Source of the DNA: Arion vulgaris
Taxonomy: Eukaryota > Mollusca > Gastropoda > Stylommatophora > Arionidae
Length of the DNA stretch: 64,000 nt
Reading direction: 5' to 3'
NCBI GenBank assembly: GCA_020796225.1
Contig: CM036762.1
Span: 57,120,240 to 57,184,239 of the forward strand
Every line of letters begins with the position of its first letter. Position 1 is the stretch's first letter. Made by a program: the position numbers and the translations under genes. The notes under the pieces were generated by a model. That model ran no database searches. It saw only the letters and a program-made list of their open reading frames with translations, and was not told the DNA's origin. Of the stretch, positions 11,301 to 22,201 are shown one piece after another.

Positions 11301-11622
11301 CTCCTGGGTCGTGATCGCAGAATAGCAGATATTCCAGTAGACCATCCATCCTGCTCTAAGCAACAGGCAGTCCTTCAGTTTCGGGCAATGCCTTATACTC
11401 GTCCTGATAGCACACCTGGTCGCAGAGTCAGACCCTATGTGATAGATCTGGAATCTGCTAATGGAACTTATATTAATGGAGAAAAATAGATCCCGTCGAT
11501 ATTATGAACTTCGAGAAAAAGATGTGATTAAATTTGGTTTCAGTACGCGAGAGTATGTAGTCTTGCATGATAGTGTAGATTTATCAGAAGTGAAAGAAGG
11601 CCATGACGTAGAGGAAGCGTAA
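8354..11622 (+). CDS. SNIP1: Smad nuclear-interacting protein 1 (FHA domain)
   Basis: The main exon, 10695-11622, follows acceptor TTACCAG in phase 0. Residues 1-100 are a basic HKRKK/SR-like tail, followed by a Glu-rich stretch. The conserved core then begins with LTEDTNTFRGVVIKYNEPPE and KRRWRLYPFKG, and continues into an FHA domain with LLGRDRRIADIPVDHPSCSK and DLESANGTYING. Vertebrate SNIP1 has the same order. SNIP1 is a nuclear pSer/pThr-binding factor linked to TGF-beta/NF-kB signalling, spliceosomes and miRNA processing (family knowledge). The probable first exon ends at 8356 with ATG at 8354-8356 directly before donor GTAAGT; an in-frame TAA at 8234 precedes it, and no ATG in that frame lies between. 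The joined protein would be about 310 residues against about 396 in human, the difference being in the disordered N-terminus. Two one-base gaps, in A5 (11482-11486) and C3 (11492-11494), break the FHA frame; restoring both bases gives a gap-free match to the family. Main exon certain, first exon inferred. Confidence 0.88.
8440..8890. other. AT-rich intron 1 DNA of SNIP1
   Basis: I see no exon or repeat family here that I can support. Confidence 0.4.
8940..9808 (+). pseudogene. LINE reverse-transcriptase C-terminal half, broken
   Basis: The first frame reads LSSPDLFNLYSKNIMR, then INNLRYTDDTILMATNEQNL (RT motif C, YTDD) and KGLSMNIKKTEVMV. After frame breaks come IEPILMYGSESWTMNKQ and, at 9633-9805, GRQREKMLEGLTSWF plus RELWRDMIAYSGRHGT with a stop. 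It lies in the inferred SNIP1 intron. Confidence 0.85.
9940..10155 (-). mobile_element. SINE family C copy
   Basis: Reverse orientation; it carries GCGCCTACAAGTAGGCCAGC, the reduced core TTACGACATGC and the GGGCCCTGGCACC head end. Confidence 0.7.
10295..10480 (-). mobile_element. LINE C-terminal fragment (QDVTD family)
   Basis: On the minus strand the frame resembles WIQDVTDGLSMTVAEAGRLA then YEREN followed by VAKFCTGQA. The same end occurs at 44225-44415, 54280-54410 and 62510-62830. Confidence 0.7.
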
Positions 11623-11791
11623 CAGTGGTTTCTTGTGGATAGTTCAATTCTCTAATTCAATTTATTTCATCACAGTTTTTGTGGTCAATATGACTGATAT
11701 ATTTTGTGCTTCTATGTGGTTGAGTTTGAAACTATAGATATATGAAACTAAAGATTATATTCTCATATCATACAGTGTTTTGAGGAATATG

Positions 11792-11797
11792 ATTAAA
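11792..11797 (+). terminator. Possible SNIP1 polyadenylation signal ATTAAA
   Basis: An ATTAAA hexamer lies about 170 bases after the SNIP1 stop codon, just before a SINE that starts near 11806. No better hexamer was seen in between. Confidence 0.3.
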
Positions 11798-11805
11798 GAC
11801 CAATA

Positions 11806-12115
11806 ACTAGGGCAGCAGATAGCGAAGTTGATAACGCTCTTCGTTAGTAACAACATGCTTTGCTAATTCAGGAGGTCGAGGCCAACCTGGACCCAAAAAA
11901 TTGTCTGTCTGCACACGGAATGTGACTGGACTACAGGGTTCCTGATCTTTTACTTGGGGATCTACATTACAAGTACTCCAGAAGTCTAAGTAAAGCTCGC
12001 CTGAATGGCGAGGGACACTGATGATAAGGAAAACTAGCATTCACGCAAGAATCAGTCAGATGTGTCATATTAGACACACTGACTACGCCTGAATTCATAA
12101 CGGGTGAAGAAAAGA
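11806..12115 (+). mobile_element. SINE family I copy
   Basis: A tRNA-like head (GCAGATAGCGAAGTTGATAA) and a GGATCTACATTACAAGTACT block define the family. The body runs on into a family E fragment. It lies immediately downstream of the SNIP1 3' UTR. Confidence 0.55.
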
Positions 12116-12119
12116 CTCA

Positions 12120-12290
12120 TAAATTTCTTGTCGGATGACACAATATGGAAAATGTGATCAACATTACATCGGCCACCTTTACTTCATAGTTGTTCTGGTA
12201 CCCAATTGAGGCTCGGTCAACCCAAGAGCTGTTTTCAGTTGGATAAATTGCCCTCAAACTGGGAATCAAACCAAGGCCACTCATCTAGAA
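12120..12290 (-). mobile_element. SINE family E copy
   Basis: It carries ATGTGATCAACATTAC, TGGTACCCAATTGAGGCT and a box-B-like GGGAATCAAACCA in reverse orientation. Compare 59870-60090. Confidence 0.65.
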
Positions 12291-12419
12291 AGCTACAGAC
12301 AAACAATGATACATGATAACAATTCAGGGAAAATCAATATTTCTACTTTCATAGCTACTCATTTGTTAGCTACTTGTTAGCAATATTTCTACTTTCATAG
12401 CTACTCAGCTACTCAACAG

Positions 12420-13520
12420 TTTAAACTGCAATAGTTATAACATCATAGCCTTGAATAGAGAACTTGATATTAACTGCGCAAGATGTGATCAGCTCAACAG
12501 AATTAGTTCTTTAAAATGTGTGAATAATCCACAGACTGTTGCACTTATTCTGAAATATTTTTGCAAATTGGAGTAAACGTATGAAACAGTACGTGAGTAG
12601 TTCAGTTATATGTGAACATTCAAACAGTATGGAAACTATCAAACATTTCAGAACCCAATTATTGTGTGAACTCATATTATCTTTTTGTCACAATTAAGAT
12701 TTTGTACGTTAGTTTGCTCCAGTCATACAAGGGCGAACTGAAAAGTTTTGCCTCCACTGTTATATTTTTAGTAACATTAGACATATCTGGATAAATCCTA
12801 TTATCTATGACCACATGGCATCTCTTTTCCACAAGATGCAAACATTTTCCCATTCGATGCGCATCGAAATGGAGGGGATGTTTAGATGTGCAGTTCTAAC
12901 AGCATGCTGTTATTGCTCATAACTGGATGAAGAGGTGTTTAGATATTTTCAGTATTTTTTTGGGGGAAGTACCAGATATGCAATGGTCTCCATTGATTTG
13001 TCCATATTGACACTATTCACAGACAATTATGAATAGGCGTTAGCTAATGGTAGTGAGCTGAATTTTCACATCAGGGGGAAATTGTTAGAATCCATGTGTT
13101 AATGATTCTCCACGTTGAAGGTGAGTCCACAGACTTATGAATTGGGAGAAATAACCTACTGTGTAAATACTCTACTGCTAAAACTGCCAACTAGCTTGAA
13201 CTAAGACTAAGCACCTGTGGGATCATCCTGGTTGTACAGGTGCCAGTTTTCCAATTTATTTAAGAGACATTTTCATGCAAAATCTTTCTCAAGTCAGTCA
13301 TTCTTCTCTTCCCTGATCAACATTATGAATTTTTTGATTATTCACATTATATGTAATACTTGTACAAATTATTATTAATTAATATGATATGTCACAGAAA
13401 ATAAAAAATAAAAATATATTATGAACAATCTTAGTGGTGAACATTTGTTGAATTGTGTATGAAATATGTACAATATGTTGAAATAGGGGGAAGACTGCAG
13501 TAAAACTTGGTAAATAGTGA
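12420..13520. other. Intergenic AT-rich DNA
   Basis: No exon or repeat family could be supported. Confidence 0.4.
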
Positions 13521-13524
13521 AACA

Positions 13525-14038
13525 GTACAAACAAGTACTATAGTTTACAAAAACAGAAACAGTGACGATAAACAGCAACGTTTGACAACAAGGCCTTTAT
13601 CAAGCAAACGACAAATAGGAGTGACAAATTAAATGAACACAAATGGACGACAAATACCACGTATCTAAGGAAATCTGGAATAAAAACGAATAACGAAATA
13701 AATGTAACACAAAACACACATAAAACAGAAATAGAAAGAAACAATGAAACATCTAGTAAATATATAACTTGAATACATGCGGTTTATATATTTACTAGAT
13801 GTTTCATTGTTTCTTTCTATTTCTAGTTTTTATGTGTTTTTTGTGTTACATTTATTTCGTTATTCCTTTTTATTCCAGATTTTCCTTAGATACGTTGGTA
13901 TTTGGTCGTCCATTTGTGTTTCATTTTAATTTGTCACTCCTATTTGTTCGTTTGCTTGATAAAGGCCTTGTTGGTCGAAACGTTGCTGTTTATCGTCACT
14001 GTTTCTGTTTTTGTAAAACTATAGTACTTTGTTTGTAC
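13525..14038. repeat. Long inverted repeat, about 245-bp arms and 18-bp spacer
   Basis: The arms are 13525-13766 and 13785-14038. They differ by scattered substitutions and small gaps, and the spacer is 13767-13784. A transcript would form a hairpin of some 240 bp. The frames within (FYSRFSLDT and similar) occur on both strands by symmetry and are not considered coding. Confidence 0.9.
13955..13990 (+). ncRNA. Degenerate hammerhead-ribozyme-like motif
   Basis: The right arm holds TTGATAA, a GGCC...GGTC stem and GAAACG. The order matches the hammerhead core (CUGAUGA, stem II, GAAA) known from Penelope-like elements, but two core bases differ. The opposite-strand partner in the left arm lacks part of the GAAAC side. 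Confidence 0.35.
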
Positions 14039-14097
14039 GTGTTACAATATGTTGGATGAAAATATGGTCTATGGAAATGGCAATAATATAATGATGT

Positions 14098-14390
14098 TGG
14101 CATCTGATGACTGATAGAAGAATGATGAAGGGAATCATACAGTCTTGAAACTAGCGGTGATCTGATGACTGATAGAAGAATGAAGTGAATAACACAGTCA
14201 TTGTAACTAGCGGTGGTGTGGTCTAATGACTGATAGAAGAGTAAAAAAGTGAATCACAACGTCATTGAAACAAGTGGTGATGTGAGCTAATGACTAATAG
14301 AAGAATGAGAAAGTGAGTCACAACGTCATTGAAACAAGTGGTGATGTGAGCTAATGACTAATAGAAGAATGAGAAAGTGAGTCACAGGAA
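14098..14390 (+). repeat. 58-63-bp tandem repeat, about 5 copies
   Basis: Units begin at or near AATGACTGATAGAAGAATGA; copies 4 and 5 are the most alike (CTAATGACTAATAGAAGAAT). Confidence 0.8.
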
Positions 14391-14639
14391 CGAAGGTTCG
14401 GGAAAGCAAGTGCAGATCTGTATTAACAGTTTCGATTTCCATCCACAAGCTGGATGTAGTTGTTGGGAAAAGGCCACTCTACCCGGCAACAGTCCTACTT
14501 CGCAGTCTAGTTGAAAGTATTCGGTTTTTTTCTTTACCAATAGAACATACTCTTTGTTACCAGAGCCAAACATGAGCAGCGCACAGTCGCAAAAAATAAC
14601 TACATGTAAATTGCAGTTCTGACAAAAAAGTTATCAATA

Positions 14640-15025
14640 AAACCAGAAAAGACGGATTCACCAACATCAGCATAAGAAAGAAAGTTGGCTCAGAACCTAG
14701 CTTGCATTACATTGAGAAACAAAGTCATCAGCATAAGAAAGAAAGTTGACACAGAACCTTGTTTGAATTACATAGAGATACTAAAAATGAAGTGCTTCGG
14801 CCACTTAATAAGAATACAAACAAACTCCACTGTATACAGAGTCTTCTACAACATAATACCAGGGGAAAAAGGCGAGAGGAAGACCATGGATAGATGGGAT
14901 AGCAGAATCCTGTCAAAAAACAAAATTAACTATCACCCAAGCTACTAGAGAAGCGTAAGACAAAAACAGAAAACCACGACTCCTGGGCAACAATCCGGTA
15001 ACAGTGTGACGACAAAAGAAGAAGA
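14640..15025 (+). mobile_element. LINE 3' end (family of 38405), with internal duplication
   Basis: SIRKKVDTEPCLNYIEILKM then KCFGHLIRIQTNSTVYRVFY and a GAAGAAGAA tail place it in the 38405 family. A short part of the frame (CATCAGCATAAGAAAGAAAG) is repeated just upstream. Confidence 0.8.
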
Positions 15026-15282
15026 AATGGCTACACATCGGACGATGCTATTATCTACACCGCTGGTTCTGTGATTCAACATGTACAGTTTTTTACGGAT
15101 ACAACTTAAAGAAATGTCATCAAAGAAGTGGCACATATATGACAATTACCAGTAGCTTGGCTAAGGAGGTCATGGGGTTAAAGAAATCTCTGAAGTGGCG
15201 ATAGAGATAACATTTGCATGCGTGCTCAGCGACTATTTGAACATATACAGAAGATCAAGACAGGTAATGGTAATGAAAATCG

Positions 15283-15512
15283 TGGCATATCCTTTACATG
15301 ACTTAACAATTAACCACAGTAAACGAGACATCGATTTTATAGGCACCTTATACATTTAGTAGTTTGCCATTGTTTTCTGAACGGTGATGTCTGTTTTTAC
15401 TATTCATATGTCAACGCGAACAAATTTGCTTCCAAACCTGCAGGCCCTGGAGTTTGAATCAGGTACGCTTGGGTTGTGATCGAACTCACTACCGCTTAAG
15501 CTACAGGCGCAG
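15283..15512 (-). mobile_element. SINE family D2 copy
   Basis: D2 shares the GTTCAGAAAGCAATGGCAAA core with D, but has a different tRNA-like head (GCGTCTGTAGCTCAAGCGGT) and a GTTGATTTAC 3' part. Confidence 0.7.
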
Positions 15513-15689
15513 TAGCAATAGATACAACTAATGCAAAACGCGATAATCGAGACACTCGCCTTCATCTTTGTCACTGATCATTCTGGGGCGAAGGACAATA
15601 ATGCGACAGCATAGGCAATGGCTAGCAATGATGCGATTGCGAATGGACCTATTTTTCAAAAGCGACATCATCAATCTCTTTAGCCTGTT

Positions 15690-15990
15690 ACGCCCTTGGC
15701 GTTTAGGGCAGCAACACACGTACACCATTCTTCCCTGTTCATGGCCTTCCTCTGTAATGTGTTCCAGCTATGATTCATTTCCTTCAGTTCTTGCTCTATC
15801 GTTCTCCCCCAGATCGTCTTGGGTCTTCCACGCTTTCGCCAACCCTCTGGAGTCCATCTCAGTGCAGTTTTCGTGTGGAGCCAGTCTCCATGCGCATCAC
15901 ATGTCCAATCCATCTCCAGAGTCGTCTTCGGATGATAGTGCCCATATTCTCTTGTTGGCATCGTGCAAGCAATTCTTCACCAATGATCTA
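15690..15990 (-). mobile_element. LINE C-terminal fragment (TPEGWRKRGRPK family)
   Basis: The minus frame reads TKTALRWTPEGWRKRGRPKT then IWGRTIEQELKEMNHSWNTL, ending WCTCVAALNAKGVTG and a stop. This end is common in invertebrate LINE ORF2 proteins. Other copies are at 32575-32800 and 58175-58500. Confidence 0.85.
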
Positions 15991-16071
15991 AGACATCATC
16001 AATGATCTAAGAGAAAACATACGCTCTGAGAATTTCAATGAAGATAAAGGGTATTCTCTATATCCAATGCA

Positions 16072-17706
16072 CATGCAAGGCATTGGCGCATACTGGTGGC
16101 TCTTTCAGCACGCTCATGCAAGGCATTGGCGCATACTGGTGGCTCTTTCAGCACGCTCATGCAAGGCATTGGTGCATACTGGTGGCTCTTTCAGCACGCT
16201 CATGCTAGGCATTGGCGCATACTGGTGGCTCTTTCAGCACGCTCATGCTAGGCATTGGCGCATACTGGTGGCTCTTTCAGCACGCTCATGCAAGGCATTG
16301 GCGCATACTGGTGGCTCTTTCAGCACGCTCATGCAAGGCATTGGTGCATACTGGTGGCTCTTTCAGCACGCTCATGCTAGGCATTGGCGCATACTGGTGG
16401 CTCTTTCAGCACGCTCATGCTAGGCATTGGCGCATACTGGTGGCTCTTTCAGCACGCTCATGCAAGGCATTGGCGCATACTGGTGGCTCTTTCAGCACGC
16501 TCATGCAAGGCATTGGCGCATACTGGTGGCTCTTTCAGCACGCTCATGCAAGGCATTGGCGCATACTGGTGGCTCTTTCAGCACGCTCATGCAAGGCATT
16601 GGCGCATACTGGTGGCTCTTTCAGCACGCTCATGCAAGGCATTGGCGCATACTGGTGGCTCTTTCAGCACGCTCATGCAAGGCATTGGTGCATACTGGTG
16701 GCTCTTTCAGCACGCTCATGCTAGGCATTGGCGCATACTGGTGGCTCTTTCAGCACGCTCATGCTAGGCATTGGCGCATACTGGTGGCTCTTTCAGCACG
16801 CTCATGCAAGGCATTGGCGCATACTGGTGGCTCTTTCAGCACGCTCATGCAAGGCATTGGCGCATACTGGTGGCTCTTTCAGCACGCTCATGCAAGGCAT
16901 TGGCGCATACTGGTGGCTCTTTCAGCACGCTCATGCAAGGCATTGGCGCATACTGGTGGCTCTTTCAGCACGCTCATGCAAGGCATTGGCGCATACTGGT
17001 GGCTCTTTCAGCACGCTCATGCAAGGCATTGGCGCATACTGGTGGCTCTTTCAGCACGCTCATGCAAGGCATTGGCGCATACTGGTGGCTCTTTCAGCAC
17101 GCACATGCAAGGCATTGGCGCATACTGGTGGCTCTTTCAGCACGCACATGCAAGGCATTGGCGCATACTGGTGGCTCTTTCAGCACGCACATGCAAGGCA
17201 TTGGCGCATACTGGTGGCTCTTTCAGCACGCACATGCTAGGCATTGGCGCATACTGGTGGCTCTTTCAGCACGCACATGCAAGGCATTGGCGCATACTGG
17301 TGGCTCTTTCAGCACGCACATGCAAGGCATTGGCGCATACTGGTGGCTCTTTCAGCACGCACATGCAAGGCATTGGCGCATACTGGTGGCTCTTTCAGCA
17401 CGCACATGCAAGGCATTGGCGCATACTGGTGGCTCTTTCAGCACGCTCATGCTAGGCATTGGCGCATACTGGTGGCTCTTTCAGCACGCTCATGCAAGGC
17501 ATTGGCGCATACTGGTGGCTCTTTCAGCACGCACATGCAAGGCATTGGCGCATACTGGTGGCTCTTTCAGCACGCACATGCAAGGCATTGGCGCATACTG
17601 GTGGCTCTTTCAGCACGCTCATGCTAGGCATTGGTGCATACTGGTGGCTCTTTCAGCACGCTCATGCAAGGCATTGGCGCATACTGGTGGCTCTTTCAGC
17701 ACGCTC
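16072..17706 (+). repeat. 43-bp satellite, 38 copies
   Basis: The unit starts CATGCAAGGCATTGGCGCAT and ends CTCTTTCAGCACGCT. Copies differ at three positions: CAAGG/CTAGG, GGCGC/GGTGC and CTCAT/CACAT. The CACAT variants cluster at 17101-17440 and 17530-17580, showing local spread. Because 43 is not a multiple of 3 and no frame meets a stop, all three plus frames stay open for over 1.5 kb; this is not evidence of coding. Confidence 0.97.
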
Positions 17707-17749
17707 AAGGGAAAAATAATAAGAGAGGCCAGTGGTGCCTAGGCAGCAA

Positions 17750-18300
17750 CCATAAGTAATTTGACAATGGAGGTACGGGGTTTTGGCAGAGGCGGTGAAA
17801 TGGTTGGCATCTCATAACTACTCTCGTGTTTTCATACTCGGTGACTCCATGAGCATGATTTGTAAAGTCGAATCAGGAATGGTGAGACGAAACTGGGCTG
17901 AGGTACTGGTACAGACAGTGATCAGAGAAATCACCTAATTTTTGCCCCTGGAGACGCAGGAGTCAGTGGTAATGAACGAGCTGATAGATTGGCTGGCTTG
18001 GCTACAATATCAGAGGGAGCTGTCATGGACCGAAAATGACATTATTAACACAATGAGAGTCTTTCCGAGCGGAGGAATTTCAGGGTTGTGAATCCCACTC
18101 GCTGACCAGATTGAGAGAGATACGTGTCGATATTGGTGCAGCCCAAAAAGAACGACATATCAAATATGCAAAGCAATTGATTAATCAACATGGAACTGGT
18201 GTGATGGCCGGCTGGATGCTGCTGAATTTGTTGAGACGGAGATCGGAGCACATTTATGGATGTGTCCGAAGCATTATAATGATAGTCCTCATATAACTGA
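17750..18300 (+). pseudogene. LINE RNase H domain and C-terminus, broken
   Basis: LGDSMSMICKVESGMVRRNW, then VSGNERADRLAGLATIS and HIKYAKQLINQHGTGVMAGW, are spread over at least two frames. The antisense copy at 51930-52260 covers the same C-terminal part. Confidence 0.75.
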
Positions 18301-19160
18301 AAACTGGTGGTCGAGAAACCCCAACACCAACCAGCACAGAACGGGAATTGTTATAGTCTAAAAGTATAAAGGTTTAATGTAGTGATTTTATCAACAGAAG
18401 CTCTAGTTAGGAAAACACAAACAACATAGAGTAAGTTGCGCATCAAAATACAAGTTGTGAACGCACGCTGTAAGTAAAACGGATGACGCTGTTGCTGATA
18501 CTGACCGTTCATATTTCTTCGATTCATAGTCTTGTTGATTGGCTGAACGATATCGTAGCTTATACAACGGTTGTGTAGCAGTTCGAACATGGAATACATA
18601 TAACATAAGTCATGAAATAGTTGTAAATGAAAGATAAGTTACTGCAATCTGGATGTTGGTAGATGAAAACTAGGATAGAAAAACGAATTATCAAATAAAT
18701 GTAGTCTTGCATGTTGGATTCTGGAACATTTTGGTCTGTCTCTAAGGTTGGTTTCATGCAGGGGTACAACATCATAACTTTACATTATGTAGTTCTTTTC
18801 TCACATTTACTTTTTCTTTCCTTGTAGTTTGCGGCCATAAGACCTGATTTAAAAAAAAGAATGTATGCATGTTTTATAATTGCTGATTAAAGAGAAGTAA
18901 ATTTAATGTAATGAAACAAATAAAGATATACAGGTTCTCAGTGTGAGAAGTCCTCGGTTAAAGAAAAAACAACAATAGACAACCGAATTGAACTCAGATC
19001 TATTTCCATATAGCAATATTTCTTGGCAACTGTACTTAGTGAGTTAGTGGTTTATAATTCGCCTACAAACAAAATGGTATGAAGACTTCTGTTGATATTT
19101 GGATGAACGTATTTGCATCGCGTTCTAATATTTCCGAGCCATGAATTGAAATGCTAGATG
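18301..19160. other. Intergenic AT-rich DNA
   Basis: I see no exon or recognised repeat. Confidence 0.4.
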
Positions 19161-19164
19161 AGCC

Positions 19165-19320
19165 CTATGTGAGTGCGGTTCATTTCCGCGGGCTGGCAGA
19201 ACAGCCACATGTTCTCCAAATTAACGGTGTTCGTGGCACCGAACAGGAGGGTTACGATGTCCATGGTACCGAGCCGAAGAGCTGAATGCTCAAGTGCTTC
19301 TGGATCGGAAAAAAGTGCTA
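19165..19320 (+). mobile_element. SINE family B, 5'-truncated
   Basis: It carries CGCGGGCTGGCAGAA, GGTGTTCGTGGCACCGAAC, AGCTGAATGCTCAAGTGCTT and a short A-rich end. Confidence 0.75.
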
Positions 19321-19432
19321 GATAGTCTCGATTCTCTGAAAGGAGTTCATTCTAATTTTTCATGTTTATTGGCCTACACATATGATATAACAAAAAAGGT
19401 TTGTCCTTCTTCTTCAGCGATTCAGTGTCACT

Positions 19433-19695
19433 TAGTCTTCTTCTTCTTTGCGTTCATTCTTTACGACCAATTTTAATCACTATTTGTGGCATCTTTGATC
19501 TTTGCCAAGAACGTGTATACGTTGCACATTGGTTTGGCAGGCCCCTAAACGCATAGACTTCTACACGTTTAGGACATGTGCATCCAATTTCAGCCAACCT
19601 CCTTAGTCGCTTCTTACGACATGTCTGGCAGGTAACAGTGGTTCTATTCTTTACACCGCAAATTTGGGCCCCGGTAACCACTCGGGCGACTTGAC
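19433..19695 (-). mobile_element. SINE family A copy
   Basis: Family A reads CCCGAGTGGTTACCGGGGCC (box A-like), the core GTCGTAAGAGGCGACT, GCCTACCAAACCAATGTGCA, CGTATACACGTTCTTGGCAA and a GAA-rich tail. Here it is reversed. Confidence 0.85.
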
Positions 19696-20079
19696 TTTGT
19701 AGTGGTATCTGCATGTGTTTGTAAGTTGTTCTTTTGTTTAGTATAATGTGTGATATTTATCTGGTCTTGGAGGAAGAATGATCTTCCTGACATGATCTAC
19801 CACTTGGCTTCTAAAGAGGTGGGCTGAACGGTTTCATGATGATGTGCACACTGCTGACACTATGGAATGCGTTGTGGTTGAGTTATGTTCATGGGAAGTG
19901 TTGGTTTCGGAGTTTAAAAAGTGCTTTGATCTCTCTCTGTGAGGTGATTAATGTTGTCTTTAGGGTTTGGGTTACCCATATGTATGTAAACCTCTCTTCC
20001 CGTCTCTTCCATATCCCATATGTTCAACAGCATTTCTTGATTTGATGTTGCTAGGGCTGGTCCTTACGTTGAGCTCGTC

Positions 20080-20290
20080 CTTATTTTTTTTCGATCCAGA
20101 AGCACTTGAGCTCTTCGGCTCGGTGCCATGGACATCGTAACCCTTCGGTTCGGTGCCACGAACACCGTGAATCTGGAGAACCTGTGGCTTTTCTGCCAAC
20201 TCGTGGAATTGAACCCGCACTCACAGGGAGCTTGCCACCCGTCGTCCAACCTACTACGAATACGCTGGGCAGGCGGGCGAGCTCGTCCGT
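20080..20290 (-). mobile_element. SINE family B copy
   Basis: Family B has a tRNA-like head with box A near GTAGCGCGTTGGAC and box B GGTTCAATTCCGCG. CGAACCGAAGGGTTACGATG and GCTCAAGTGCTTCTGGATC follow, then poly(A). Confidence 0.85.
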
Positions 20291-20879
20291 AAGATACTTT
20301 AATTCCCTACATAACAAATAAACTGGTCAGGTTGCCAGCTTGCCCGATAGCAAGTGATCCCCTGATAAAATGGGACTCCTTAACTATAGACAGTATGTTA
20401 AACATGCAAATATAATATATGTTCCAATATTCTTTTTCTTTTCGCTCTCGCACTATAGTTCAAACGTAGTCAGGGCGATTAATATGGCACATCTGAATGA
20501 TTATTCTGTCCGTTTCCATTCAGGCGAGTCTTACTCCGACTTCAGAGGTAGTTGCAATAGTATTACTGTATGCAACTAACAATTACGCTGTAATACTATT
20601 TTAATACATATTTGATTGATATCACCATCATCATTGCACTTCGAAGAGTAACCACGTGTGCTTCGATCTCTTTCTTACACAGGAAGATCTCATCTGCAGC
20701 GTAATGACTCCGTAGAACCTGCAAAGATCCTGATGTAATTTTTAAAATGGTGAAGATATTGATGTAGGAATTTCTATTGTTAATCATTTCTAATGAATTT
20801 TGCCCGGACATCGGCTTTCTAGCATGCTCTTCTCGATTTTGAACTGCCAAGGATTCTTTTAGTGCTCACATTGAACACG

Positions 20880-21045
20880 GGTCCTACGTTTTATCGTCCG
20901 TCTCCGATAGGACTAGGAACTTGATCTCACCGACACTGAGATCAGTTATCTCTGGAAAAATATCTAGATTTCTCGCGAGGGAACGAACCTGGTACCTTTG
21001 GCACGAAAGACGAGCACCTAACCTCTACACCACGGAAATAATAAT
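20880..21045 (-). mobile_element. SINE family F copy
   Basis: In reverse complement it begins TCCGTGGTGTAGAGGTTAGG (box A) with box B GGTTCGTTCCC, resembling an Asp/Glu-type tRNA. It ends with a CCTATCGGAGACGGAC block. Confidence 0.75.
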
Positions 21046-21740
21046 CAATCATTATTCAAGGGAAACAATAGTGTAAACATCTAAACACTTGACAAACAAT
21101 TTAGATTGAGTTATTTCCCTTCAAAACTACAGAGTGTTCAAGATAAAAGTAGGTTATCAAGGGAGCCGATCTGGCTTATATTCATGACAATGAGAAGGTT
21201 CAATTATGAGGTTAGTATAGGTCAAGTAAGGAGTCTTTTTGTGATGATGTGTAATTATGATGCTGGAAGGGGCGATGAACAAATGTGTCATTGACAAGCA
21301 AGTCAGAACCGGTTTAAATAGTAGATAGACAAAACGCAATGCGTACTTGGCAACTTTTGATTTTTTTCAATCGGGCTACTTTTATCTTGAACACCCTGTA
21401 GTTATGGATGGAGGGTCTCTTTCAGTCTACCCTCTTGTGTGACGTCTCAAGACAGACTAATCGAACAGCAGTAATATCGATCTTTATTCTATTGCATCGA
21501 TTCTTTTCTCCCATAACATATCTATTCTTGTGGACTGGTCAAATGTCAGTGAACGACATTACATAGCTATTAATAAGACTGTAGAAGTTTTTCCTTGAGC
21601 TAATTGTACATATTTCTATTGTATGGATTCATTAACTCATTCAACTGTCTTCTTCTTCTTTCCTATAATCTTGTTTTGCCTCACAGCGTCAGGATAAGAA
21701 GAGATTCATAGAACGGGCATTTGTGTGCGCTTCACAAATC
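21046..21740. other. Diverged intergenic DNA
   Basis: A 22-base block beginning GAGTGTTCAAGATAAAAGTA near 21131 recurs in reverse near 21390, so this may be an old inverted-repeat element of about 300 bp. No coding sequence is seen. Confidence 0.35.
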
Positions 21741-21746
21741 AGGAGC

Positions 21747-21945
21747 GTCTGTAGCTCAAGCGGTAGTGAGCTCGATCACAAACCCAAACGTACCTGGTTC
21801 AAACCCCACGGTGGGTCAAGTTTGGAAGCAAATTCATTTTCGCGGATTTTTACAAAAGGTAAAATTGACCCACCGTTCAGAAAGCAATGACAAACTACTG
21901 AACGTATAAGTGGTGTCTATAAAATCAACGACTCCTTTACTGTGG
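21747..21945 (+). mobile_element. SINE family D2 copy
   Basis: Head GCGTCTGTAGCTCAAGCGGT, box B GGTTCAAACCCCA and the shared GTTCAGAAAGCAATG core are all present. Confidence 0.85.
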
Positions 21946-22115
21946 TTGATGGCTACGTCCTTTAGGATATCCCACGATTTTCATAAACAGTGTTTTTCGT
22001 TGTATGTTATTTCTGAGGTCCATGATGGACGGCCTTTTGTTTTGTATCCACTGTATCCACTATATCGAAGTTGCTCTTTTGGACGTACTGTCTGTTGGTA
22101 GTCTGCATATGTGTT

Positions 22116-22201
22116 CGAAACATTTAATGTGTTGTTTCTTGATGAAGCTCAGTACTGATGAAACATTTAATGTGTTGTTTCTTGATGAAGTTCAGTACTG
22201 A
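22116..22201 (+). repeat. 43-bp tandem duplication
   Basis: AAACATTTAATGTGTTGTTT with its following bases occurs twice in direct succession. Confidence 0.75.

Noticed and set aside
13538..14059. Matching hydrophobic frames on opposite strands
   Set aside because: They are the same sequence seen from the two arms of the inverted repeat.
16067..17742. Open frames up to 342 codons with a 43-residue repeat (MAHTGGSF, GAYWWLFQ, RHWRILVA)
   Set aside because: They arise because a 43-bp unit without stops is read in all three frames; no start context, splice signal or gene-like flank is present.
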